This document shows positions 1 through 11,514 of a stretch of DNA of 25,570 bases, one piece after another. Within the stretch, counting starts at the first letter, position 1, and each line of letters starts with the position of its first letter. Source of the DNA: Mesaphorura yosii (lineage: Eukaryota > Arthropoda > Collembola > Poduromorpha > Tullbergiidae); NCBI GenBank assembly GCA_009869945.1, contig WIXG01000704.1:1-25570 (forward strand), read 5' to 3'. A program made the translations under genes and the position numbers. Under the pieces are notes generated by a model. That model saw only the letters and a list, made by a program, of their open reading frames with translations. It ran no database searches and was not told where the DNA came from.

Positions 1-850
1 ATTTGAATGAAATTTTCACGATCGACGCATTTTTATAAACAGATTCGGCTAATATAGCTCAAATCTTGGTGTACGGTACCCCCTTTTATTCCATTTTTTA
101 CCCAACCCTGTCCCATAGTGCTTGGGGGCAACAGAACCACCGGGCTGTTGCTCTCATGGATATGAATTGCGTTCTCTACCTGCCCACCATGCACTTTTGG
201 CGAAAACTTGACGCCAATTCTATTGCTATCAGTGGAATTCATTGGGACCGTTCGAGAAACAAAAATGAGTAAGTTTTTGAGAACTTTGTCCTTTTGTCCT
301 CAAAATTCACTCAACGCGACTCCTTAAGAAAAATATTTTCGTCCACTTCTGGAGGCCGGGTTTAATTTATTTAGGAGCAAATGGAACTGTTGTCTGGATT
401 TTCATTTGCAAATTATTGAGTTTGGTTCCGCTCAAGCTTCTACTAATTGGACTGAATTGAGCCAAATGCTTTTGAAAAATTCATGCGAGTTGGCAGACTT
501 CAATCTGATAAAGATAATGACACGATTCCTGGATTCCTCACATTCTTAGTCAATCCCACGCACGATTGAGAACACCCTATAATTGAACGAGCATGACTGA
601 TGCATGAAGTTCATGGCCCAAGGCCCATAATCCCATGGCCGATCCCAAGCCCAAAATTGCTGTGCCATGTCCTTCGTTCAAGCTCCTGAGGTAGAAGTTA
701 CAAGCAATTAATACTTCCCCGAAAAGTTGGGCTTTCAAATATTCATTCACGCATCCATCAGACTGATTCGAGTTAACAACTCAGAGATGTGCTTCGTTTT
801 AATTCTAGCTTGCAATTCAGAATTAGAGTGACATGATTTGATTGCACCAA
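1..850. other. Intergenic, no gene recognised
   Basis: AT-rich sequence. Overlapping short open frames on both strands near 33-272 have no recognisable domain, signal peptide or splice context, and I treat them as chance. No transfer RNA, terminal inverted repeat or clear promoter was seen. Confidence 0.5.
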
Positions 851-1375
<525 letters not shown>

Positions 1376-2365
1376 GACCGCCACTTGTCCGGAGTGCCCA
1401 AGAGTCGGTTTGGGGACATCCAGAAATTGATTCAGGGCCCATGCCTATGCCAACGTTGGAGTGGCTTCGCTCCATTCAGCGCAAGTACAAGACCAAGCTA
1501 GGGCTCAGTGATCTTTGGGAGCTGCAAAGGCTCGTCTTCGACTTCGACCTTGGCCGTTATTCCTTCTGTTTGACCGACATTGGCGGTTACCTCGGCTTGA
1601 CACTGGCAGGCCCCCGGCTGCGGCGCGTTGAGATCGGTACTAAACCTAGCAGTACATTTTCTAGTAGAGGAGTGCTCAAAGAAACGAGATTTCTGACGCA
1701 CACAGCGTAATTCAAAGCGCACTGGGACCTATCGCATACGTGGCATTGAGATGCAACCTGGAGCAATTTAAAATGTGCTATTGCAACTATTCCAAAGAAC
1801 TTATGGTCGTCTGAATTGTAGTTCTTTACCTTTTTATGTCTTAAAAAATTACAGTAATTCGAAAATACTGTCGTCCATTAAATAAATTAAGATTGGGCCC
1901 TCTGCGGGCGCCTTGGCGTTTCTCGTCTCAAACCACGCCAAAGTCGCTGGCTTGTTAACCAACCGGCTGGCTGACATGTTAAGAAGTGGTCGGTCAGAAG
2001 AATGAATCCTTGAGTCCTTTAATTAAGAGTTATTCCACGGCTGCGAGTTTGCAAATGAAACGAGCTGGCGTAGGACAGGTGATTTGTATGACGAGGACTA
2101 CGGTTATCAGCTTGTGTTATCGTTACACACGGCTCACGGGACTATGACCGTTGTGTTTACAGTCACATGCTTGCTCATCGCCTCGCAAACTTGATCCTCA
2201 TGTGATCGATCCCGCATGACAGTGACAGGCCGGGCAAGAGCCGATCGTGGTCATTCAAATCAGAACCAAACAAAAGAAGGCTGCGGGCACCGAAAACGAC
2301 TCATTAGTAATTTCTGCACCCACTAGCAAAGTCAGCGACCAGCCAGCTAATTCCGCCACCTCACG
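1376..2365. other. Intergenic and ABCC upstream region
   Basis: No gene is recognised. The region should hold the promoter of the ABCC gene beginning at 2366, but no convincing TATA box was found. The tail of the fortuitous frame downstream of the ABCC fragment runs to 1710 and matches nothing I recognise. Confidence 0.45.
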
Positions 2366-5300
2366 ATGGAAGACTACTGCGGTTCACGATTCTGGGATCC
2401 CGCCCTGAGCTGGAACACGACGGACCCCTTCCTCAGCCCGTGCGTCGAAGAGACCGCCGTCGCGCTCGCCCCCGTCGCCTTCCTCCTCGTCTTCGGGTTC
2501 ATCGACGTGCTCAATGTCCGTCGCTCCAAGTGCAGACTCCCCCTCGCCCCCTCAAGCGTCAACCCCTTCGTCCTCGTGAAAACGGTGCTCAGCACAGCGC
2601 TCGTCGCCGTGTACGTGGCGCACCTCGTCCGGCTGGCGGCCCTGCCCAGTGAGTCAACGACGTATTTCGATGTCGATTGGGTTGCACCGTCCCTCCAGCT
2701 GGCTGGATACGTAAGGCGTGGTCTTTGGAGCTTTAATTTGCTTTTGGGCGCTTCAGCAGCTAATTCTTTGTCGATTTCTTTTTTATACAGATTATTATCA
2801 CAATTTTGAGCCTCCTGACGCATCTGTATGGAATTCGCTCCTCCGGCGTCCAATTCTTCTTCTGGTTCCTCAGCACCCTCGCTCAAGGCGTTCTCTTCAG
2901 GACAGCGGTGCGAAAGTACGACAGTGACGTGCGGGTAAGTCGATAGTCGAGTCGAGTCAGGCGGTAGAGCGCTTATCAGCTGATGACAGTGCATATGATT
3001 TTTTTTTACAGAACAAAGCAGAAGTGATGCACCTCACCCGCCTCATCGCCTTCCCCCTCATTTGCATACGATTCATTCAAGAATGGTTTGGCAACGACGT
3101 ACTCGACAACAAAGGGTCCAGACTCCGCCTGGGGGTAAGCTGACCCCCGCTAAAATTCGAATTTGCATTTTACCGCTATACCTTTCGTGTGCAGAAACCG
3201 AGCCCCGACAAATCATCGACGTTCTTATCGAAAATCCTTTTCCTGTGGTACGACTCTCTCGCCTGGACGGGCTACCGCCGTCTCCTGACCCGAGACGACC
3301 TGTGGGACCTTAACCCACTCGACACCTCCGAACACCAGGCAGCCACATTCACAAAGTACTGGAAACAGCAAGAAGAGAAGGCAGCAAGGTAAGGTCATCG
3401 TTTATCCTTAATCTTCGGCGTCGTGCCGCACCGCGGCGGCGGTTGAACGTTGATTCGAATTGAAACTTCTTGAGCACTTCACGATTTTGATTTCTTTTAC
3501 ATTTTTTTCAGGACCGGAAAGAAGTCTGGAATCCTGGTCCCTATTTTCAAATGCTTTGGTTTAACATTCGCCTTCGGGGCGCTGTTAAAGATCAGTGCCG
3601 ATCTTCTCGTGTTTGTACAACCGGAAATGGTCAGGTAAGCCCCAATTCAAGTGTTTTAAGGGGTTTAGGCCTTTTTTGTCTTGGCTCGGTGCTTAATTTT
3701 CTCTTTTCGCTTTCCTTGAAGATCGCTCGTGGCGCACGTCACTACGAACGAAGAGCCCGCCTGGAAAGGGTACATGTACACAGCGACCATCGTCGTGGCG
3801 ACTTTCATGCAAGCGCTCTTCAACGCGGCTAGTAACAAGCGGGCGCTCCTCATCGGCATGCGGATCCGAGCCGCGCTCTCGAACGCCGTCTTTCGCAAGG
3901 CGCTCGTTATCTCCAACGCCGCCAAGCGGGAGTCGACGGTCGGCGAGATCGTGAATCTCATGGCTGTTGACGCTCAGAAGTTCACGGAGATGATGCCGAT
4001 GATCAACATGTCGCTCGGCTCTCCGCTCCAGATCGCGATCGCCATCTGGCTCCTGCACAACACGCTGGGGGCGTCCATCTTCGCGGGCGTCGGGGTCCTC
4101 CTCCTCCTCATCCCCACAAACGCCGTCGTGGCCATCTTTGCACGCTCCTACCAGATGGCGCAGATGAGCCTGAAGGATGAGCGGATCAAACTGACCTCTG
4201 AGGTCCTTGGCGGTATCAAAGTGCTCAAGCTGTACGGCTGGGAACCGAGCTACCAGGCACAGATTGAGGCAATCCGGGCGAAAGAAATGGTTTTCCTCCG
4301 CAAGTCGGCCTTCCTAAACGTGATCATCATGCTTATCTTCAATATCGCTCCCGTCCTCGTCACCCTCGCCTCCTTCGCGACGTACGCGCTCTCCGACACG
4401 GAGAACCACATCCTCAACGCCGAGAAGACGTTTGTGGCGCTGTCGCTCTTCAACATCCTGCGTGGGCCGATGATCTTCCTCCCGATGGTCATCTCGCTCC
4501 TCGTGCAGGTGATGGTTTCCGTAAACCGCCTGAACAATTACCTCAACAAGGACGAGCTGGACAAGGGCGCCGTGACCCACGACCCCGCCGCGAATGGTGA
4601 CCCAATCACGGTGCAGGGCGCCACCTTTTCCTGGGGTGACGAGTCCACGACGCTGCAGGACATTGACTTTGCCGTGAAGAAAGGCGAACTCGTCGCCGTC
4701 GTCGGCACGATCGGCTCTGGCAAGTCGAGCCTCCTCTGCTCGATCCTCGGCGACCTGAAAAAACACGCGGGCGTCGTCAACACGGTCGGCTCCATCGCGT
4801 ACGTGTCACAGGGGGCGTGGATTCAGAACGCGAGCCTCCGAGACAACATCCTTTTCGGCGACAAATTCAATGGAGGGCGCTATGACCGCGTGCTGGAAGC
4901 CTGCGCCCTGAAAACCGACCTGGAAATCCTCCCGGGCGGGGACGGGACGGAAATCGGGGAGAAAGGCATCAACCTCAGCGGAGGGCAGAAACAGCGGGTC
5001 GCTCTCGCCCGGGCGGCGTACAAAGAGTCGTCCGTCTACCTCCTCGACGACCCGCTCTCGGCCGTCGATGCTCACGTCGGCAAACACATCTTCGAGAACC
5101 TCATCGGCCCGACGGGGCTCCTCCGCCAGAGCACGCGCGTCCTCGTCACGCACGGCGTCTCCTTCCTCCCGCACGTCGATCGAATCGTCGTCATGAAGAA
5201 CGGCCGCGTCTCCGAGAGCGGTACATACAAGGAACTCCTACGGAAGCAGGGCGAATTCGCCGATTTTCTCCTGCAGCATTTGGGCGTCGACGTCGAAGGC

Positions 5301-7421
5301 GAAGGCGCTGAGGCAGACTTTGACCTCGACCCTGACAAGCTGTCTGTCATCCAAGACCTGGAGGAGCTCATCGAAGCGGAGGAGGCGGGCGTAGGTGCGG
5401 ACGAAGCGTCCCAGCGTAAGTCGTCGGCCAACCGCGAGAGCCTAATTCGGATCCTGAAGCGCCTGCCGTCGAAGGAAGAACGAGAGCGCCGTGCGTCCGC
5501 CGAAGGAGGCCCAAAACCAGTGCGGGGAGCGTCGGCGAAGCAAGCTCGAGCCGCTGCAGCTGCAACGCCGCCCCCAAAGCAGGAGGAGGACAAAGAGAAG
5601 CTGGTGCAGGAGGAGGCGATGGCCGAGGGCGCCATCGGCCTTGGCGTGTACCTGCACTACTTTCAGGCGGGCGGCCTCGTCCTCTTCGTATTCGCCATGT
5701 TTTTCGCCGCGGGGGCCGCGGGCCTCAACGCGTACGCTAACATGTGGCTGTCGGACTGGTCGACGGAGGCGACGGAGGAGGAATTTCAGACGGGGAAGGC
5801 GGAGCGGAGTACGACGGAAAAGTACCTCATCGGCTACGGCTCCATCGCGGCCGTGCAGGCGCTCGCCTCTTTCGCGGGCACGGGCGGCCTCGCGCTGCTC
5901 TCCCTCATCGCGACGAACGCCCTGCACTCGGAGGCACTGGGGCGCGTGATGCGGGCGCCGATGTCGTACTTTGACACGACCCTCCTCGGCCGCCTCATCA
6001 ATCGCTTCGCGAAGGACGTCGATACGACCGACAATTTGGTGCCCTTGAACCTTCGAATGTTTGTCAACATGTTCTTCAGCGTGCTGGCGACCTTCGTCGT
6101 GATTTCCTACACGACCCCCGTCTTCATCGCCTTCATCGTCCCCATGGCCGTCCTGTATGTCGCCCTCCAGCGGTTCTACGTCGCAACGAGCCGCCAGCTG
6201 AAGCGCCTCGAGTCCGTCACGCGCTCGCCAATCTACTCGCATTTCGGGGAGACCGTCTCTGGCTCCACGACGATCCGCGCCTTTGGGCTGGAGGACGAGT
6301 TTGTGGCCGAGTCGGAGCGCCGCATCGACCTGAACCAGAAGACGTACTTCCCCTTCATCTCTTCAAATATGTGGATCATGCTTCGACTCGAGTTTATGGG
6401 CGGAGTCATCATCCTCGCCACGTGCATCTTCTCTCTGCTGTCGAGGGACTCGCTCAACCCCGGCGACGCCGGCCTGGCGATAACATACTCGCTGAATATC
6501 ACGGGGCTCCTCAATTTCCTTACCCGGACGATGTCCGACCTCGAAACGAATATCGTCTCCGTGGAGCGCGTCGGCGAGCTGAAGGAAGTGCCGCAGGAGG
6601 CTGCCTGGGAGGCCCTGCGACCCGGCCCCGCCGTAGGCGGCGACGGGGGAAAACCTGCCCCGTCTACAGTGGCGCCCGACTGGCCCTCGAAAGGTGAAGT
6701 CCGCTTCGACGACTACAAAACTCGTTACCGCCCCGGGCTCGATCTCGTCCTGACCGGAATCAGCTGCGTCATTCGCCCGGGCGAGAAGATTGGCGTCGTT
6801 GGCCGGACTGGCGCCGGCAAAAGCTCCTTCACGCTCGCCCTCTTCCGCATCATCGAAGCCGCAGGCGGCCGCATTTACATTGACGGGGTTGATATTTCTA
6901 CGTTGGGGCTCCACGAACTACGGAAGAAGATCACAATCATCCCTCAGGACCCTGTCCTCTTTTCCGGGACCCTCCGCCTGAATTTGGACCCATTCAACGA
7001 GTACTCCGATGAGCAAGTCTGGAAGTGCCTAGAGCTCGCCCACTTGAAGCCGTACGTGTCGACGCTCGCCGAGGGGCTGCAGTACGTCGTGGAGGAGGAG
7101 GGCAAGAATTTCAGCGTTGGGCAGCGGCAACTCATCTGTCTTGCACGCGCCCTTCTTCGCAAAACGCGGATTCTCGTGCTGGATGAAGCGACGGCGGCCG
7201 TCGACTTGGAGACCGACGACCTGATTCAGGCGACGATCCGGAAGGAGTTTGCGCACTCGTCCGTCATCACCATCGCCCACAGACTAAACACAATCATGGA
7301 CTCCAGCAGGGTGATGGTCCTGGACAAGGGTCAGATCAAAGAGTTTGATACGCCTGAGAAACTCCTGGCAGATACGGGCAGCGTGTTTTGGGGCATGGCG
7401 CACGACGCCAAATTAGTGTAA
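2366..7421 (+). CDS. ABC transporter subfamily C, multidrug resistance-associated protein-like, six exons
   Basis: Exons 2366-2710, 2791-2934, 3012-3134, 3195-3388, 3512-3634 and 3722-7421 join in frame at GT-AG borders to about 1542 residues, the usual length of long MRP1-type exporters (ATP-driven export of organic anions and glutathione conjugates). Order: TMD0 (about 1-200), L0 linker with the typical WYDSLAWTGYRR segment, TMD1, NBD1, charged linker (about 810-940), TMD2, NBD2. NBD1 has Walker A GTIGSGKS (638-645), signature LSGGQ (728-732) and Walker B ending in DD (752-753), so the catalytic Glu is Asp as in the degenerate MRP NBD1. NBD2 has GRTGAGKS (1337-1344), FSVGQ (1440-1444) and LDE with the catalytic Glu (1465). 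The gene looks intact. Third codon positions are strongly GC-rich compared with the flanks. AATAAA lies at 7473-7478. Substrate cannot be read from sequence. Confidence 0.95.
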
Positions 7422-7494
7422 TTTGTAGCTTCGGATATTTTATATATTTAATTAAACCTAATTCAGTTACTTAATAAACATGTACGTTTTAGTT

Positions 7495-8696
7495 TTAGAA
7501 GGTGAGCAGTATGTCGATTTTTGTAGTCGATGACGTGACCCGCAAATGTGAACAATGTTGACCTTGAAACGTTAAAAAAAAGGCCCGGCGCAACGCTCAG
7601 CGGCGTGCAGAACGCGAGAAGCGTCCAGTAATAGTTTGATTTGGCTTCAGCCGCGTCTTGCCTCTCCCACGTCGAAGCAGCTGCTCCGAGGCCTCCTTCA
7701 GGTGGTACGCTCGGGGGTAGAGCTCCAACCCTGCATAGGCTGTGGTGAGGGTGAGCACGGGGAAAAAGAGATACGCTGTCAGGCCTACTTCAGGGTACAT
7801 TTTCAGGAGGCCGTACACCGTCGTCGTGACCACGACGAGGATGACTCGGAAGTAGACGGGGAGCGGGACTGAGCTGACGAGGGCATGGAATTTCGCGCCA
7901 AGGAGCTCAAGCTCGCAGTATTAAGCGACGAACGTACGCGTCAGTTTCTCGCTAAAAGCAAACAAAACGGGGCCCATTAGGTTAGGTTAGGTTAACCTAA
8001 CATTTTTTTAAAAATGCCCGCTAACGCTAAAGTGAGCTTTCTTTATTCACTCACCCGGCCACACGCATGGCGGCGCTCGCTTTTTTGAGTACATAAAAGA
8101 GCAAGACGGCGGCATTGCTGAAGGGCACGTAGACTTCCACGAGGCGGTACGACACCCGCTTCCAAACCGCCAAGGACGCCCCCGGCAGCCAGATGTAGGA
8201 GACGTATTTCTTGTGCATCGTCCTGAGTGTCGTGAAGAACTACGAGTTGCTGGAGGTAGAACGGAATGACGATGGGTTTCAGGATCGAGCATCTCGCTTG
8301 CCCCGATGGCTTGACGTAGCGTGGAGCGAACTCCGCTTGGAAATGACCCCCCGTGGCGATGAGTTGATTGAACAGGTCCGAGACGGCCTGCGCGCTCGCG
8401 TGGGTGTAGACGGACAGTATGGCGGGCTCCCCACGACGACGCACGATAAGAAATTCATAAAAATGAGCCAAGAGCGGGACGCAGTAGAGCGCCGGTGCAA
8501 AAGGCGCCCACATGTAAAGCACGTTGAGGACTTTGATGATCCAAATGGCGTACGCCCCAAACAATCGACGCCGGGATTTCGTGCGGACGGTCCGCACGAC
8601 CCCGTTCGTCTCTGTCCAGCGGTACGGGAAGGCCCCGAGGCTGTATCCGAATTTGACGAAGAAATGGAACGCTTTGAGGTAGTAAGCTGGAAACAT
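7495..8696 (-). pseudogene. Gustatory/odorant-type seven-transmembrane chemoreceptor, disrupted
   Basis: The frame from 8696 starts with a receptor-like N terminus (KFGYSLGAFPYRW). Likely exons are 8696-8316, 8239-8055 and 7951-7495, with GT-AG introns of 76 and 103 bp that keep phase. Hydrophobic segments and a C-terminal motif resembling TFAGHVIDY...IDILLTF, typical of the Gr family, are present. Three lesions follow the second intron: an in-frame TAA at 7921-7923, a one-base shift near 7668-7680 (frame moves from EQLLRR to WERQDAAEAK), and another at the A-run about 7515-7530 that separates HVIDY from the end KIDILLTF. Restoring a receptor needs all three to be ignored, so I call it a recent pseudogene. 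It is convergent with the ABCC gene, whose stop is about 75 bp away. The short first intron is inferred; alternatively that junction is a further frameshift. Confidence 0.75.
7977..8001. repeat. Inverted TTAGG telomere-like repeat
   Basis: Three TTAGG-type units run directly into the reverse complement TTAACCTAAC, giving a short palindromic block. TTAGG is the standard arthropod telomere unit. The block lies inside the second intron of the chemoreceptor pseudogene. Confidence 0.8.
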
Positions 8697-9305
8697 TTTC
8701 GGGCGGGCGGACGCTTGACTCGTCGACGCGCCTCAGCGGTTTCCTAAGCTGATTTGGCCTTAGCCGTTGGCATTTTGCCCCAAAACTTGAAAACAAGAAA
8801 GCGAACGGGATTTTCATTCTACATTCTATATTCAGGTTTCACTTCAAAACATGCAACTTATTTCTGCTCAGTTATAACCCGGGGTAACTTTCCCAATAAA
8901 TTACCTTCGAAAATCATTTCCACGCAAAATATAAAGTACAAGAAACGTTTAAGGGATACCGCAAAATGGAATGGTTCAAGGAAATGACAGAGCACTGCGA
9001 AATCTACTTCGCGAAGGAATTGGCGCAGCATTTCCGTGGGTCAGCCACTGACGAGAAACCGAAAATTTTGGCCAGCACACAAGCCATAATCTAAGGTATT
9101 GAAATCCTACACATAATTTTTTTTTTACCAAAATGGCATTCTCGTTTAAAGCAGTTGCGGATGAATATATCGAGTTTAAATTAATTTTTGCTGTGTTCAT
9201 TTGCAATAATGAATTTTATTCACGTCAATTCAAACTACATAAGTTCTTATCATTACCAAAAGTCTCCTTCATTGTAGTAATTCAGAATGTCGTCTATGGA
9301 AGCCG
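8697..9305. other. Intergenic; one unassigned 42-codon frame
   Basis: The only item of note is a short plus-strand frame at 8966-9094 with a good start context (GCAAAATGG) encoding about 42 residues, including EHCEIYFAKELAQHF. It has no signal peptide, no recognised domain and no splice support. An AATAAA signal for the minus strand at 9215-9220 belongs to the defensin-like gene at 9306-9689. Confidence 0.3.
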
Positions 9306-9689
9306 TTAGTAACATCTGCAGCCGCCTAAGAACCTCCCACAGTATCCACCTTTGAATCCACGTGTACGGCATGAAACATAGCACCGGCGAACATCACAGC
9401 GTTTGGATTCTTCAAGTTGACTTTCCATTTCTCCGCCTGCAAGATCGCCTCCGTTGTCTACAGGGTCGTTCTCTAGAAGAACTGGGACAGAGCCGTCGGC
9501 TGCACGATCAAACTTTTCACATTCGCAATAACCTCTCGGCCAGATACATGCGTAACCTTGTTGGGCGCAGCGAGCGTGACACAGTGCCCGACGTATACCG
9601 TCGCAACCTGCAGCTGCTTCATCGACGAAGACGGTGGTGGCCAAAACTGTAGCCAACAAGCACATTTGGAAAACTGTCCACTTGTTCAT
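9306..9689 (-). CDS. Secreted two-domain CS-alpha-beta (defensin-like) peptide precursor
   Basis: 127 residues in one exon. The start at 9689 was chosen over the longer frame because it has a CCACCATGA context and opens directly into a signal peptide (about 1-27, cleavage after DEAAA). Domain 1 cysteines are 29, 37, 41, 48, 55, 57 (C-x7-C-x3-C-x6-C-x6-C-x-C). Domain 2 cysteines are 98, 103, 107, 117, 124, 126 (C-x4-C-x3-C-x9-C-x6-C-x-C). Both fit the CxxxC...CxC fold of arthropod defensins. Between them lies an acidic spacer (about 58-95) ending in Lys-Arg just before domain 2, which looks like a proprotein-convertase site, so two peptides may be released. Domain 2 is basic. Probable role: extracellular antimicrobial peptide; a venom-type or signalling role cannot be excluded. 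AATAAA is at 9215-9220 on this strand. Confidence 0.85.
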   Translation of the reverse strand: MNKWTVFQMCLLATVLATTVFVDEAAAGCDGIRRALCHARCAQQGYACIWPRGYCECEKFDRAADGSVPVLLENDPVDNGGDLAGGEMESQLEESKRCDVRRCYVSCRTRGFKGGYCGRFLGGCRCY

Positions 9690-9903
9690 GGTGGTAAAGT
9701 GATTTCTCTTCTCTGTTTCGTTTTTTGAATAATGACAAACTACAAATTCAGATTTGATGTCCAATTGAAGTGCGAAGCTCCGTATTTATGTGAATTGAAT
9801 TTGAGGAAATTAATTACAAATTGTGTATCAGAACTGATAAATACAAACAAGGAAGGATGAATATGAAGCATTTTAACGTGAATAATTCAGATGTATAAGA
9901 ATG

Positions 9904-10212
9904 AATTACTGACTCACTGCAACACTGTCACTAACAAAACACAAAGTTCAACTGCAGTTAACCGAGTCGAGTAGAGCCGATAGAATTGTAGAAATGAGTG
10001 GGAATTATCCTATTGACAATATTAATTGGCTTGTGAACATGTACGCGGAATTAAATGGCAGTTTAAATATGAATTATAGAATCATTATATGTCACATGAT
10101 CCATTTGATCCATTCGTAGACATAGGTGTGAATAGTCGAAGCAACTGACAAGCAAACTATTGACTCACTGGACTGTCACTGATAACACACACAACGTTCA
10201 CGTTTCAGTTTA
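9904..10212. repeat. Imperfect direct repeat pair
   Basis: The segment 9904-9960 (TGACTCACTG...ACTGTCACT...AACACA...GTTCA) recurs with substitutions and small gaps at 10157-10212, about 250 bp downstream. It may be the remnant of a duplicated upstream region or non-autonomous element. Confidence 0.5.
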
Positions 10213-10695
10213 TTCACTCGGAACGTGAATTGTCAATACAGTAAATGAATGACTTGATGATCAACACTAATCACATTGGGAAATGAAAATTTACAAAGAC
10301 GTACACGTAATTCATTAAACTAGACAATGATAAACTTTGCAATAATTTTTCAATTAATTTATTTATTGTTTTTTTTTCTTCTTCGGATCTTGTGGTAAGT
10401 TGATTTCGGTACTTTCAGTCCTGGATACACAATCTCTCTTGCCCTTTCTGGTTCATATGTATGAAATTCATTGATATGCAACTCAGGCGCAGGTGTCCAT
10501 TTATACCGTCTCCCACAATCTGCCTCTGCACTCTGAAATGTCCTCTGACCGGCTTCTCCAAGACATAGTGCTCCATGGTGCTTCCTTTTTACCTTGAATT
10601 TGAATTTCATTGGACTTTTATCACATGCGTATGGGAATTCGTCAAATGCTTTGACAAGATGGGCAGCAGAATGGACTTTGTATTGCTTTTGATAT

Positions 10696-10707
10696 GGTTA
10701 GGTTAGG
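10696..10707 (+). repeat. TTAGG-like repeat (two units)
   Basis: GGTTAGGTTAGG matches two units of the arthropod telomere repeat, in an intergenic position. Confidence 0.55.
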
Positions 10708-10753
10708 AAATTCTGACTTATGAAACTACAGTCTTAACTCATCTTAACTCTTT

Positions 10754-10806
10754 CCCATCTCAGCTTTCCTTGGATTCGAGCTTTGCTCCCATCTCAACTT
10801 TCTTTG
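10754..10806 (+). repeat. Imperfect tandem repeat, 34-bp period
   Basis: CCATCTCAGCTTTCCTTGG at 10754 recurs as CCATCTCAACTTTCTTTGG at 10788. A CTTAACT motif recurs on both sides. No function is apparent. Confidence 0.5.
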
Positions 10807-10958
10807 GCTTCAATCTTAACTTTTGTTAAATTCAATTGGGAATTTCCTGCGTTGTCCTTCATTTTCACAGTTTCTTGTTTTAAATTCTTTATTTTCGCAA
10901 TTTCTCGACTTCGGAACGTCTTCCCCTGCAACCTAACTCTCAGAATATATTCCGCAGT

Positions 10959-10974
10959 TTAGGTTAGGTTAGGG
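10959..10974 (+). repeat. TTAGG-like repeat (three units)
   Basis: TTAGGTTAGGTTAGGG, with a lone complementary ACCTAAC about 20 bp upstream (10931-10937). Interstitial telomere-like sequence. Confidence 0.6.
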
Positions 10975-11514
10975 CTTTAAGAGAGAACGCAATGTTAATG
11001 GCTAGTGACCCATGTTCCTCAGTAGGGGCCCAGTAGTCCTCTGTAAAATTTTGACACCGGGCCCAAGGATCAGCGTGTTGTGATACCGGGTCCCGAGTTT
11101 ATGAGTTCTGGCGCTGTATTTTGTGACGCTGGATTGTGAATTCAGGCACTGTGTTTTCGACTTTCAGGAAGCGCGTCTAGGCTCTAGGATTTATCCCGAC
11201 GTTAAAAGTTTAGGCATTTTTGATGTACTGAAACTGAACTTCCATTGGGGAAGACCATAAGGTGCACGAAAGGCGCCGCCTTTGGACTCGGACTCGCTTC
11301 GCTGACGTAGCGTCGGAATCATTCTTTAATTCATTCACACGAATTCAATTCTCAAATTGGAAAACAAAAAAGCGGTGCTGGAACCGTGCTGGAGCGTATA
11401 ATTCCATTAAAATTTCAGTGCAGCTCAGACCGCATGCTTATTGCTAATTCCAATATTTAATTGGTTTTGCATTTTATGCAGGCTTAAAATTGTAAAATGG
11501 CAGGTGTAAATGAC

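Larger units (their letters stand above)
9690..11514. other. Long AT-rich intergenic stretch with simple and dispersed repeats
   Basis: No gene is supported. It contains an imperfect 55-bp direct repeat (9904-9960 and 10157-10212), two TTAGG-like runs (10696-10707 and 10959-10974) and an imperfect 34-bp period repeat at 10754-10806. A minus-strand frame at 10359-10610 encodes about 83 very basic residues without recognisable domain or signal peptide; I do not call it a gene. Confidence 0.5.

Noticed and set aside
33..272. Overlapping frames on both strands at the left edge
   Set aside because: No recognisable domain, no signal peptide, no splice or poly(A) context; could be part of a repeat but nothing supports a gene.
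1376..1710. Continuation of the frame after the ABCC fragment as a separate gene
   Set aside because: Homology to the transporter linker ends near 1375 and the remainder has no domain; it appears to be open by chance.
5491..5949. Arg-rich open frame within the ABCC coding region, and several long minus-strand frames opposite it
   Set aside because: GC-rich codon use keeps the other frames open; none shows a domain, and the ABCC frame explains the region fully.
8240..8315. A frameshift lesion in the chemoreceptor pseudogene between YLQQLVV and FFTTLRTM
   Set aside because: A 76-bp GT-AG intron with matching phase 0 on both sides explains the change of frame better, so it was not counted as a lesion.
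10359..10610. Basic 83-codon minus-strand frame ending in an Arg/Lys/Asn run
   Set aside because: No leader, no recognised family and an AT-rich repeat-bearing setting; the basic end derives from a T-rich tract on the other strand.
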